Both the position numbers and the translations under genes were made by a program. A DNA stretch of 64,000 nt from Diphasiastrum complanatum (Eukaryota; Streptophyta; Lycopodiopsida; Lycopodiales; Lycopodiaceae): NCBI GenBank assembly GCA_029204225.1, contig CM055096.1:30254557-30318556 (forward strand). The letters run 5' to 3'. Shown here one piece after another: positions 12,320 to 23,554 of the stretch (its first letter is position 1; the number at the start of each line of letters is the position of its first letter). Below the pieces are notes generated by a model. The model worked only from the letters and a program-made list of their open reading frames with translations, ran no database searches and was not told the origin of the DNA.

Positions 12320-12585
12320 AACACACGCAATTCCAGGTGGAAACTGGTTGCTGCGATAATGCAAACTGAGAATGTAGTGTAAATCAATTGAAGAAAAAGG
12401 CAAGCAACTCCAGGTGGAAAGTGATCGCTGCCATGCTGCAAATTGGTCGCTAGCGTGGTGCAAACTGATCGTTGATTTGTAGCGTTTTTACTGTTTTGTT
12501 GGCACACAAATCCAGGTGAAAATTGGTCGCTAAACCTTTTCAAGAAAGGCATACAATTCCCGCTGGAAACTGGAAACTGCTTCCG
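12320..12585. repeat. Degenerate short repeat, four units
   Basis: The phrase TCCAGGTGGAAA.TGGTCGCT, preceded by a CA-rich ACACGCAA or GGCACACAA stretch, recurs at 12332, 12409, 12511 and (weaker, CCCGCTGGAAAC) 12559. Spacings of 77, 102 and about 48 bp show loss or gain of parts. No coding sense is supported. Confidence 0.6.
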
Positions 12586-12589
12586 TTCA

Positions 12590-13494
12590 GCACTGAAAAT
12601 TCTAATGTTCTTTTAGTCCGTTAAAATTTGTAACGTTTTTTTATTCTTCCTATTTCATGCCATGCCTGCACAGTGCATGCACGGCAAGAGTCAATCTGCA
12701 GCAGCATGCGATGATGGCAAACACACACATCGTATGCAAAAACAAAAAACAAAGACATCGTTTGTAGGAACAGAGACAGAGACAGAGAGATCTCTGAATT
12801 AGAAATTCACATGCAAACTTTCAAACTTTCTGTTTTTCAACTATGAAATCACAGCCTCTGATTTCAATACAGATCAATGCTCCAAACCGTGCCAAGTGGG
12901 TGCTGCATTTGAGCAGATAGCTTCAATTTAGGCATAGGACAAAATCATTAAAAGAAAATCAAAGGAAAAGACCATTCGAGCTGCTCCATATTTTTATATT
13001 CTCTGTACAAACAGATATTTGCACCTCCACAAATGAGTATATTAACATATGTATTGCTTTCTACATGTTATCGAACTGGTGAAACAGTTCTGACCAAAAT
13101 GTTTTGTTCTGATCTGGATATATAAAAGCACAATTCAAATGTACTTAGTAAATCCAGCCTGCTATTAAGCAGCAAATAATGCCAAGACATGTTACAAATG
13201 TAGTCAAGCAAAGCACCCACAAATTAAAAAATTTTCCCTAAATACAAACTGACCAATATATGAGAGAGATTATGCATTTGATATATCACAGTCACAAGGT
13301 CCAACAAAAGGAGCAACAACTTCCCGCTAAAATGATTTTTGGACATAATATTAAGCATTTAAACTTAATAACTGATTCGCCAGCTTACAAAATTACTCGC
13401 AAAGAACGTTCCCACAGAAATCTTGACATCACGTTTTCAGACAAAAACTTTCACCAGCATGTCAATATGATGCTCAAAATGCCCACAAGAAAGG
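12590..13494. other. Downstream flank and probable 3' UTR of the FRIGIDA-like gene
   Basis: The part nearest 13494 should contain the 3' untranslated region of the minus-strand gene, but no polyadenylation signal can be fixed by eye. The plus-strand open frame at 13260-13583 overlaps the last exon and has no coding character. Confidence 0.4.
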
Positions 13495-16161
13495 CTAATG
13501 CAAGAACGAAGATTGATAGGCTGGTGGTGGGGGTGGCAGACCACCTCCAAACTGGTAGCTACTGTAAGATGCAGAAGGATTAGAATAAGCAGAAGCCCCA
13601 TACACCTGAGGTGCTAAAACATCTGTAGAATAGAGATATGAGCTTGCTGGACTTCTGACTCCTGCATATGTTGCAGCATAACTGGCAGAGTGTCTACTGT
13701 CATATGTGCTTTGTGGAGACAAACCATAAGATGATAAACCTGCACTAGGATACTGCCTTCTCTCAGATGCCCTTAAGAGTCCTCTGTCACTAGGAGAAAT
13801 AACATGGCCACCCGCCGCACCACTAGCTCTGGGACGTTTTGCTTGAGCTTTAACAGCCACGGCTGCCCTTTTCCTATCAGATTTAGCTTTCTCCAGTTGA
13901 GCAACGCGTCTTTGAAGTGGTGCAGAGGAAAACTGGGCTTCCAACTTGTACTCCTCAATGCATCTCAGTACAGCTTTTAGAGCAGATAATTCCTTCATAG
14001 CCGAATCATTCTGTAATGTAAAAAGCATCATAAAAAAGTGTCATTCGAAAAGAAGGTGCAAGGCATCTAAGTTGAAAGTTCAAACAAAAATACACTTACT
14101 TGCGCAGCAGGAGAATTATTTCCATTCTTAACAATGGACTGAGCAGTTTTCCTCGCTTCCTTCAAGTAAGCCTTCAAAAGAGGTACAGGTTCAAATTCAT
14201 CCATAATACCAAATGTATGTGCAAAAGCAAGGGCTTCAATCTCTTTGCCTTCTTTGGAAAGCTTGTCCACAAGATCTGAAGAAACATTAACAATAGAAGT
14301 AACCACAACAAAAACTAGAGAAGCTTTTCAGCAGAACACATTCTACAGTTATTCAGGTATTTCTACAAAATCAACTGTTATGACATTGTCAATAACACCT
14401 TACCTCCAATTACGAGTACATTGCTCCAGTAGGGTATCTTGTAGGCTAATAGAGCTGTGACTAAAACAAGCCTGCTTTCAGATCCAAACCCTAAAGTGAA
14501 CATACACTTACTTAAACATATATCGCTCTAGCAGAAAATTGAAGATACTTTGTTTCCCAAAGGAAGACCTTGGCTAAATTTTTTGGATAGACTTGGATAA
14601 ATGTTTCGGATAGACTATATCTCTCTTCTCATCCTCCTGGTATTCCCATTCTACACAGTAGTGTGGGAATAGAAGGTCTGAGAGCTTCTACGCAGATAGG
14701 TAAATGCAGGGTAGGATAACTTAATTGAAGTTGTATATCAAGTTGTACTTCGGGGCATATGATTGTCTCATGCTCGTAATATTCCTATTCCACACAGTAG
14801 AGTGTAGAAGGTAACAGGCCTAGCAGCTTCGACCAACAAGTAATCGCAGTGTAGGATGACTCAACAAGACTTGTATATCAAGCTTCATATCTCACCGAGG
14901 AGATTTGTAGGAGTGCAAGGAAAGGTTTACAACGAGATACAGTTATTAATAACTGAACTCCCACACAGACAGGAGTAGCAGTTGTACATAGACGACACCA
15001 ACCTGGTATCTTGGAAGCTAGTCCAAGGGACTTGCAAAGGGCAGGTGTTTGCTTGCGTCGTGCAATGGTGAGGACCAGATTGCACAGGTCATCTGCATCA
15101 TACTCCGAAGCGATACCAAAAGTAGCCAGTAGCTGAAGAAAAGCCTGTGCATCAAGGGAATTGCCCAAAGTAGCATCAGCTTGAAAGTCCATAGTGGACT
15201 TCCACTTGTCTGCCATTTCCTTGGCAGACTCTTTAATATTGGAGGGAACCACGATATGATCCACTCCTAATAGAGGATCAGCCAACACTACAGCCAGACT
15301 TTCCAATAGGAGAATGCAGGCACGGCGAATGGCCGACGCTCCAGCATCCTTATCATTTGTCTGGCTGCTACCATGCTCTGGAAGTTGATAACCTTCCAAA
15401 GCACGCAGAACAAGCCGTGCGGGGTCGATAGCGAACTGCAAAGCAGAAGGCATCTCAGAACGAAGGGCACCAATGTCCTTCCTGTGCTCAGTGACATATT
15501 TTGTGAGACCATCGCCATCCATGTCCTCGCACAACGACTTGAGCTGTGGGCGTACCTTGACAGTCTGATGAGACACATTTTTGTTGGTTATTGCATCTTG
15601 GGCCGCTTCATTGGCTCCATCAGCGTCAGCAGTTATAACTTGGGAAGAGTCCACATCCATGGCTTGGTCAGAAGAACCATTTGCAGCAGCTACCGCTTTT
15701 TCTTTAGCATTAACAATGATAGTTTTGGTGTTATCTTCGCCGGGGGCAGATTTTGCATCAGAAATAACATTGACACCGTTAGCCTTCAATATCTGTTTCT
15801 CTTCACTCCACTTGCGCTTCTCTTCAAATATTGCCGCAATGGCCAAATCTTTCTGCTCTTGAACACGGCCAAGAGAAGCCTGTTCTCTTTGAAATACGGC
15901 CTCTTCCTTCTGATCATGATCCTGATGTAGCTTCTTTGCCTTCGCCTCAAATGCTTGTTCCTTCTCTCTTAACTCATCGACTTGACGCTTCACAACTTTT
16001 TCAATGTCAGCAAAATGCTCGTGTAGCTCCTTCCAGCTTATATTCCATTTTCCAACAGATTCGCAGCTGTTCAGTTCCGTGAATGCTTTGTGCAACCGTT
16101 CTTTACGCGCAGAGACTGATTCAAGGGCTTCCAAAATCGGATCTGCTTGCACTTCTGCCAT
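13495..16161 (-). CDS. FRIGIDA-like protein, three exons
   Basis: Spliced coding sequence on the minus strand: exon 1 16161-15003, exon 2 14275-14100, exon 3 14010-13495, giving 616 residues. Junctions have consensus borders (CCAG|GTTGGT, TTCAG|AT; GCGCAA|GTAAGT, TTACAG|AA) and keep phase. Residues 10-130 are charged and coiled-coil-like. The FRIGIDA domain spans about 204-490 (RPQLKSLCEDMDGDGL, ATFGIASEYDADDLCNLVL, FAHTFGIMDEFEPVPLLKAYL, ALKAVLRCIEEYKLE). A basic KRPR-containing nuclear signal follows. The tail (about 520-616) is rich in Ser, Tyr and Pro and ends with a PPPPP run. In Arabidopsis, FRIGIDA and FRL proteins are nuclear scaffold-type regulators of flowering and chromatin; the role outside flowering plants is unknown. 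The start is the ATG at 16161, as the upstream codons are not ATG. All parts are intact, and it closely resembles the FRL3/FRL4-type proteins in layout. Confidence 0.92.
14276..15002 (-). other. Intron 1 of the FRIGIDA-like gene, with a 140-bp duplication
   Basis: 727-bp intron. On the plus strand a unit beginning TATTCCCATTCTACACAGTA (14641-14744) recurs about 140 bp later (TATTCCTATTCCACACAGTA, 14780-14884), each ending in TTGTATATCAAG. This is an eroded tandem duplication with no coding sense. Confidence 0.7.
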
Positions 16162-17355
16162 GCTCACGAAATTTACCCCTCAGAACAACAATTCACACAC
16201 AAACCACAAAAGGTAAAGAGTCGCCACGGAAGTGAAGAACCAGAACCAACCGTAGATCCCAGGAACCAAAAAGACACTCAAAACAAACGGCTCAAAGGAA
16301 TCAGCCAAGAAAAACAGAACAGGCGAATGCAGCCACGCAGAAAAACCTCAAATCTAAAGAATCAGAACAGAAAAAAAAAATCTCAAGAACAAAAAAAAAA
16401 CTCAAAAGACAACGATGAAAGTAATCAGTTCAGAAAAACTTCAACAAAGAAATGCAAGATAGGAGATGCAACAGAGATGGCATAGACAACCGATACTACA
16501 AAAGATGCTAGAATTTTTAAGATCAAGAATACACGCCAAGCTTTTACACAGGAGCGAGATGGAAAAAGTATGCAACGATCGTGTATACAAGGCAAAGAAA
16601 GCAGCAACAACGAGCGGTGGAATGCCGAAAAGATATTTCCAGAACCCTAGGTACAGATGACTTGTAGCCGTTGGATCCCTGGAATGGACGGTTGTGGCTG
16701 GTAAGTCTTTGGCCTTGCCTTCTAAAGGCAATAGTGTGTCAATGGCCTTGCCTTGCAAGGTATCCCCATTCATTCACATGTGGGCTACCTCTTCTGGCAC
16801 ATCGAGTCATTGGCACATCGAGTCATTGGAGCAGCGAGGGTGGCTACAAGGCTGTAGCGCCTTGTCGGATTGAGGATACTAGGTGTTGCACTCGGAAGAT
16901 CTACAGTTTGGATTAAACTATTTGTAGGCTATTGTTATAGCTTAGAATTTGTGTGCTCTTAACCAACCACGGGATGCCTCATTTTTTTCGTCTAGACGTG
17001 TTGAGTTTGGTCAATGAAGTTTGTGCAAAAGTTAATATTAAAGTAGGTGCCTAAAATTTTGAAGGCTGGATATAGTAACTAAATGATATGTACTTTAAGT
17101 CTTCATCATGTATACAAGTTATGATAGTTGCAATGTGGGGGCATGCAACAACTTTAAGTGTGTCCAACTAACATAAATGCTAGCTATCATTAACATGGGA
17201 GTATCCCATTCATGATAACATATACCAACAATGGCATGTCAATAGCTAGTCTCTCATTGCATGCAATCATGAATGCAACATGCAAGAAAGAGCAAACACA
17301 TAAGCAAAGCCAGCCTCACAATTGCATGCTACCTATAACTACCACTTCCTAGTAT
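16162..17355. other. FRIGIDA-like 5' UTR/promoter region and spacer
   Basis: Directly upstream of the FRIGIDA-like ATG (16162-16430) the minus strand is pyrimidine-rich (plus strand A-runs at 16368-16400), as often seen in plant 5' untranslated regions. Further out there is a 16-bp direct repeat, GGCACATCGAGTCATT, twice at about 16795-16826. From 16910 to 17355 nothing is recognisable. No clear TATA box can be fixed. Confidence 0.45.
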
Positions 17356-18362
17356 TGTTGGAGAAAGAGGGACAAGAGAATCAGTCGTGTGTGTGAGAAA
17401 CGAAAATAGCTCGAAAAGTGTTCGTGCGCAGCGAAATGAGCTATAAGACTCTTTCCCTAAGCATGACTACGCCTATCAGAACGTTAGTGATAGAAATTAC
17501 GGTCGTTCTGATTACGTAGCCAAACGTTAATTGAACACCATAAGAGTAACCTTTCGCGAAGAGAGAGACTGATTACCAAATTGAGCAACTGAAAAATCAG
17601 ACGGAATGAAAACAAGCATAGCAATACTGACACAGATCTGAACGCAAAACAAAGAGCTGTTATCAAATTAAATATATCAAATATACATGTCAATAATGCG
17701 GTAGAGCACAAGACAAAAGCGGGCGAAACCGCGTGCTCTACAAAGCTAATTCAATTTGTAAATGAATGAAACCTTATTACTGACAATAAAGAATCAATGC
17801 ACAAGGCATCTACTTCGTCTATCTCTGATAAGCTTCTGATGCTAAATTTACACACACTTGATCTTCAATCTCTTAATCAATGATCTGTATGAATACACAA
17901 ATGGTATTCAGTATATATACATATTGTTACAGGTGTGCAGATGAAGAAAGTACAGAGTGGATGTGCTTTCTGTAGAAGATCGTGGGTGGCTACAATCGTT
18001 GTCAAGTCTGTTAGCGCAATTGCATGGGGTGAGCGTGAAGAGGCTGCGACGTCAGCCTTCGCTGAAATGAATGTTGGTGAGGATGCGAAAAATGCTTCAC
18101 TTTGACGAAATGCCTTAGGATTTGATTTACTAGGTGCCTTCGTTTTTCCTAGGGCACCTTCGACATTTTGTAAGGCGTGTCACCTTTTTGGCCTGTCACA
18201 AATCACGTGTAAAAACGCAGTGTCGCGTTTTTCGCCTTTTCTTCGCCTGTGAGAATTTACATGTAAATATGCAGACTATGCAACAACGTGAGTAAATATG
18301 CAGCATGAATGGAGGCAGATTAAAAAATGGGATTTAGGAGAGTAGAGGAAATAAATCCAACA
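17356..18362 (-). repeat. Copia 3' LTR (family B)
   Basis: About 1007 bp with TGTTGGA at the left edge and TCCAACA at the right edge. On the minus strand it is preceded directly by a polypurine tract (AAGGGGGGG, plus-strand CCCCCCCTT at 18363-18371). Read on the minus strand it starts TGTTGGATTTATTTCC, nearly the same as the LTR start at 38571 and similar to 29109 and 40486. It contains (minus) the block TTTACACGTGATTTGTGACAGG, shared with the 29109 copy. Confidence 0.75.
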
Positions 18363-18369
18363 CCCCCCC

Positions 18370-19273
18370 TTAATCTGGATCCGTGAATGCCTTGATCTTC
18401 AGACTAAGCAATGCACAAAATTTGTTGTGTGCATTAAGACTTAATGCTTTCGTGAAAATATCTGCAACCATGTCCTGCGTTTTGCAGTACGTTAAGCTCA
18501 CATCCTTGTTGAGAACTTTGCCCCTAATGTAGTGATATATGATTTCAATGTGTCCCGTTGTCTGACTTGAGGGCCTTGATCGTCCTTCCAGTCTCCTTCT
18601 CTGTATGTAAATGTCTTCTTCAATAACTCCATTGAGATATGTTGTCTGTACATCCATTTGATGTATTTCCAAATCTGCTGCAGTGGCAAATGATAGCAAA
18701 GTCGAATAGAAGAATGTTTGACTACTGGACTGAAGGTCTCAGTGTAATCGACGTTGTATACCTGAGAAAATCCTCTGGCGACAAGTCGTGTCTTTCTCCT
18801 GTTGATGCTTCCATCTACATTGTACTTGACTTTGAAAATTTATTTGCAATCAACTACGTTTCTGCTAGCATGTAATTCGACAATTATCCATGTCTGGTTC
18901 TTAATAAGAGATGAATACTTTTTATCCATAACTTCATTCTAGATATCTGAATCAGGTTGACTGAGTGCCTCTTGGACAGACGTCGGTTCCTAAACAAGAT
19001 AGGCTGCACACTCGTCGATATACCGGTGAGGTGGTTTGGTTGCTCTTGAAGATCTTCTGGGTAATAGAGGAAGTTGATCATTTTCATCATATTGTAGTTG
19101 CCGAACTACATCATCATCATCTTCTGATTCACCGTTGATTTGTTGTTGGTCAAAAGTAGAAGAGCTTGGACCTTCAATGGGAATAGTCGACTGAGGACTA
19201 GAAAGTTGAATATGTCAGGAGAATTTGATAGGTTGGCTACATGGGGACTGTCTTTTCCTTTGAGGTCTTGAAA
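18370..19273 (-). pseudogene. Copia family B reverse transcriptase/RNase H with internal deletion
   Basis: Minus strand. The linker and reverse transcriptase start are present with stops (LPLLPRRSR, then QTWIIVELHASRN and VDCKYIFKVKYN). The frame then reads LEIHQMDVQTTYLNGVIEED, and after about 15 unrelated residues it jumps to the RNase H end (GHIEIIYHYIRGKVL, TQDMVADIFTKALSL). The palm with the YVDD site and most of RNase H are missing, an internal deletion of roughly 1 kb compared with the related copy at 27836-29095. The element cannot be active. Confidence 0.82.
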
Positions 19274-20330
19274 CTAATTTTCGATGAAGATGACATCCCG
19301 GCTAGTGAGTATCTTCGACTCGATGGGATCAACCAACTTGTAGTGATCTAAAGTAGTGTAGCTAATGAAAATACATTTAATACTTTGGAAGTCGAGCTTA
19401 TTTATGAGATCACGAGGTATCTGTGCAAAAGCAGTATATCCAAAAACTCGTAGATTTGATAAAGAAGGTTTGGTACCTGTCCAAACTTCGAATGGTGTTT
19501 TGTCTGAGAGACCTTTAGTAGGACATTTGTTCTGAATATAGGTTGATGTTGAAACAGCTTTAGCCCAGAAGGACTTCGGAAGTGTCGCACGTGATAACAT
19601 GCACTTTGTCGATTCAACTTAGGTTATGTCCTTTCTCTCAGCAAGACCATTTGACTGAGGCGAATAGGAGGTAATGTCTCGTTGCTCAATGTCGTTGTTA
19701 AGGCAATGCTCCTTGAATTCGGTGGAGATATATTCTCTCCCATTATCTGACCTCAGTGTTTTGATTTGTTTGTCAGTTTGATTCTCAGCATGCTCTTTGA
19801 ATTGTCTAAATTTGATGAAAGCCTATGATTTCTGTTTAATGAAATAAACAACTGTTCTTCTAGAGAATTTGTCAATAAAAGTAATAAAATACTTTGCATC
19901 TAGCAATGAAGGAGTTTGCATAGGTCCACGTATATTTGTATGAACAACATCTAACAGAGCTTTTGCTTCATGCCTATGGTTTGATCTAAGAGGAATCCTA
20001 GCCTGCTTTCCAAAGATGCAGCTATGACAGATAGGGAGATCGACCTGACCAGAAGGATAGTCGAGATCAAGAACCATGGATTGTTTGAACATGTTCAAAA
20101 CAGATGTATAATTCAAGTGTCCTAAGCGATGATGTCATAGTAATGTTTTATTGACTAAAACAGAGGTTTTCAAGGCTTGACTAGACTCAGAATAACAATG
20201 CGCCAATCTATATAAGTAACTCTGCCTCTTGCCGAGTGCAATGATCTTATTACTCCTATCAATAATTTTGCATTGATCAAATTCAAATTCTACCTTATGA
20301 CTTAAATCCGTAATTCTACTTACTGATAAT
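19274..20330 (-). pseudogene. Copia family B integrase
   Basis: Minus strand. It shows the integrase zinc finger region (LGHLNYTSVLNM, ICHSCIFGKQARIP), the core (LLDVVHTNIRGP with Asn where Asp of HSD is expected, then KYFITFIDKFSRRTVV), a SYSPQSNGLAERK stretch at about 19640-19690, and the C-terminal SFWAKAVSTSTYIQNKCPT and RVFGYTAFAQIPR. Stops interrupt it in several places. The VHTN in place of the usual VHSD shifts a residue near the first catalytic aspartate. Confidence 0.82.
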
Positions 20331-20389
20331 AGATTTGTAGAGAGTTTAGGAATATATAAGACCTTTGATAGTAGTTTGAATTGATCATG

Positions 20390-21159
20390 CTAGAATTGCA
20401 ATCTTACAATACCTTCACCTTTAATAGTGTGAGTACTATTGTCACCAAGATGAACAAATTTCTTTGTGCTGTAAGGCATGTAGGAGTTGAAAATCTCACG
20501 TTGATTGGTCATGTGTTGAGTTGCTCCAGAATCAAGAAACCATGAATCATCCAAAAATGTGCTTTGGTCTTTGACTATGAATGTGCCTTCGTCCACTTCG
20601 ACCTGGGGAGATGATGAAACTATGTTTGTTTGTTGATCAGGTTGCTTGGCTGCATTCTTTGCTTGGAGAATTCGGCAATCATTGATCTCATGGTTATTGC
20701 GCTTGCAATACCTACAAAACATCTTCTTCTTCGACTGTGGATTTGATGATTGTACTTGACTTTGAGTCAGCTTCTGATTCGTTGCAGCCTTCTTGGAGCT
20801 TTTCTGCTTCTGTCACGTAGAGCCTTTATTGACATATAGAGCCTGAGAGGAGGAAGTAGATAAAGTGTCTTGACTTCTTCTATTGTCTTCTTTCAGCAAC
20901 ATAGTGATAAATCTAGTAAGAGCTAAATCTGAGTGTGTCGATATGATCATCACCCAGTTCTCATATGTAGAGGGCAAGCTTGAAAGCAATGTCATAATTG
21001 CATCTTGATCGTATATGACTGATCTGATGACGGCCATCTGTTGCAAGAGATTTTTAAACTGGTTAATGTGACTCTGAAGATAATCACCATTCAACATCTT
21101 GAATGTGAAGAATTTCCTTCGTAGATGTAACTTATTAGTTACGTCCCTCATGTCATATA
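20390..21159 (-). pseudogene. Copia family B gag and protease
   Basis: Minus strand. The gag C-terminal half (KLHLRRKFFTFKMLNG, then LQSHINQFKNLLQQM and LLSSLPSTYENWV) ends with a stop at 20813. A zinc knuckle CRYCKRNNHEINDC follows (about 20680-20720), then the protease site WFLDSGATQHM (about 20510-20545). The N-terminal part of gag is cut off at about 21160 by another element's LTR. The other family B copy at 36900-38540 keeps that N-terminal part. Confidence 0.82.
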
Positions 21160-21988
21160 TGTGAAAAATGCAAAAATAAGCTTGGTAGCGACCAAAAATC
21201 TTGTATATAGATAAACACACATGTGTGGAGCCTGTTTCCACGTGTGAAAATAATGTACTTGTCATGTACCATAATCATATAGGTTGTACATATGATTTAA
21301 TTCAAGTTCTAGTGGCTAAAAAGGCCAAAAACTAGTTTCTAGACATATGACACATGGCATCAATCTATTGCTTGCATGAGCCACATCCTTTGGTTAGGTG
21401 TCACATCCCATGTGTAGAGCAGCTCACATGTGTGGAATAAGCTGAAGTAGACGAATTTTGACTTCTAGAAGATTTTCAAGTAGATCTCCATATAGAAGGA
21501 AAATGGACCAAAAGTGTTCAAAATAGAAGGTTTTGTCCAAGTGTCAGTTTTGCATGATGAATAATCATATGACAAAGCACCTTCACACATGTGGGATCAA
21601 AGGGATGATCAGTACCACGAGCTCCCACTTATTGTATATATAGAGCCACATTTGGCCATAATCAGTGTGAGACACCAATCTTGGTTTTGGAAGCAATTTT
21701 GAGTGATTCTCCCCATTTGTCTACATTTGTTTTGATTGTTTTGAGGTTCTATCAATGTGTACTTGATTTTCAGGTTGGAGTCCGTACTCAGACAGTGTTT
21801 CACACGTGTGAAACCAGAAAGTACACTTTCCTTCAATTAATGATTGTTCTTGTTAGGATTTTGTGTCTAGAATTGAGCTAGATTGATCTTAATCTGAAGT
21901 AGATTGATAGATCAAGTAATCTGACAACCAATCCCTCTTGAGGATCATATTAGGATCCACTCTTGGTCCTTTTTGTACTTTTTCCACA
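21160..21988 (+). repeat. Copia 5' LTR (family A-like)
   Basis: An LTR of about 829 bp that starts TGTGAAAAATGC just inside the family B gag and ends TTTTTCCACA directly before a primer binding site. It contains CACACGTGTG at 21801-21810 and variants at about 21225 and 21239 (ACACATGTGTGG, CCACGTGTG). The internal region runs to the right. No matching 3' LTR is found. Confidence 0.65.
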
Positions 21989-22001
21989 TGGTATCAGAGC
22001 C
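21989..22001 (+). other. Primer binding site (initiator tRNA-Met type)
   Basis: TGGTATCAGAGCC directly follows the LTR end CCACA and sets a plus-strand element. Confidence 0.85.
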
Positions 22002-23554
22002 AAGTACAAGAGTTTTTGTTGAAATTGATAGGATTAATCCAAATCAAAGCCAAAATTAGCAATTTTTTGGAAACTAGTCAAATTTTGTGTAGCGAGTTGG
22101 ATTTGATAGCTATCCTCAAAAATTTTGGTCCAGATCTTGTTGTGGGCTGTAGGAACCCTTTTCACACGTGTGAGGCCATACAGCTCCAGCTTTGGCTGAG
22201 AAAATTCAAAAATTTGTACAATTTGACTCACACACCCAACTTGAGAAATTTTTAGTGCAAAATCAAGCATTTTCTATAGAGAATCTAATCCCTTGATTAG
22301 TTCTTGGATTAGATCAGCCAAAAAAATGAAATTGAAGCTTGAATTAGGAGCATTAAATAATTTTCTCTGATTTTTTGAGTGCATATTGAAGTTGAGAGAA
22401 ATTTTGCCAAAATTCATAGATTAAGGAGTGATATGCAAGGTGAGAGGATAAAATCCATTGTACCATCACTCTAGATTTGTTCAAAAGTGATAGGGTCAAG
22501 TTTAGACACATCAATCTGCTAGAAAACATCCTTGGATCTGTTCTCCAAGTGAAACCTTTGAGATTTTCTAGTGCATATAGAGCATCTATGCAAATCGTTT
22601 GTAGAATTTGACATAGATTGGCTTCAATTGAGAGTTCTAGAAAAGAGATTGAGATCCAAGTCACATTGTTCAACCCTACTCAATTTGTTTGAGTGATTGT
22701 AAGGTTTGAAAAGATTCATTAAGGTGTCTATGGCAAATGTGTAGAGAGAGATCCAATTTTCTAAGAGTTCCTTCATTTGTAGAGGGCAAGATCTAGAAGC
22801 TCATAATGTGTTGTTATTGGTGAAGAATTTGTCTTCTCCTAGGTGATCAAATCTTTCTAAGTGGTATTAGCACTTTGAAGCACAATATCTTAGTGAGAAA
22901 AATCACAACTTTTGATTTTGAATTTCATTCCAAGTCTTAAAAGGTAGAGTAATTGGTGGAATCCAATAGGAGTGATTGAATTCAATTTGTTGAGCAAAAA
23001 TTGACATAGTATGTATGAAACTCAAATTAGTTCTATTCAACTTTCTTCGTGAGAGTGTTAGGGTCAATTTGTGATCCCATTGGATGTCCAGAGTGGTTGA
23101 GATCTTTGTGAATCTCTAGTTGTCTAAATTTTTAAGCTTTGTGAAAAATTGGTGGTATAGTTTGTTTTCAAATCAAATCAAATTCATTCTAAATCTCAAG
23201 AGTGAGGTTATTTGGGTCAAGAGTGAGTCCAAAAGATGTGATTAAGTTTTATTTTCATGTGTTTAAAACAAAACCCATCTTTTGTTCAAGAATCTCAAGT
23301 GTTGAGAGAACTAGTTAAGTGAAAAGGAAAATCTAGGTGTCAAATCTTTTCATATCCATTTCAATTTTCAAAAGAAAGAGTCATTGGTATTTGATGAGTC
23401 CAATAGGAGATTGGATCTGATTTCTTTTGTGATTTGATTCAAAGATTGTGTGCTTTTGTCTTGGTGATCAAAGCAAAGTTTCCAAGTGACTAGTCATTAG
23501 TGTGAAAATTGATTCTTAGGTTTGTGAGTTAGATCTTTTGTAGATCCTTCTAGA
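22002..23554 (+). other. Leader of a decayed Copia element
   Basis: About 1.5 kb after the primer site without supported coding. A CACACGTGTG palindrome lies at 22163-22172. The sequence is AT-rich and has many short open frames that look random. It may be decayed gag. Confidence 0.5.

Noticed and set aside
15373-15930. Plus-strand open frame of 185 codons opposite the FRIGIDA-like exon
   Set aside because: It is antisense to a clear coding exon, has no domain, and the codon pattern belongs to the minus strand.
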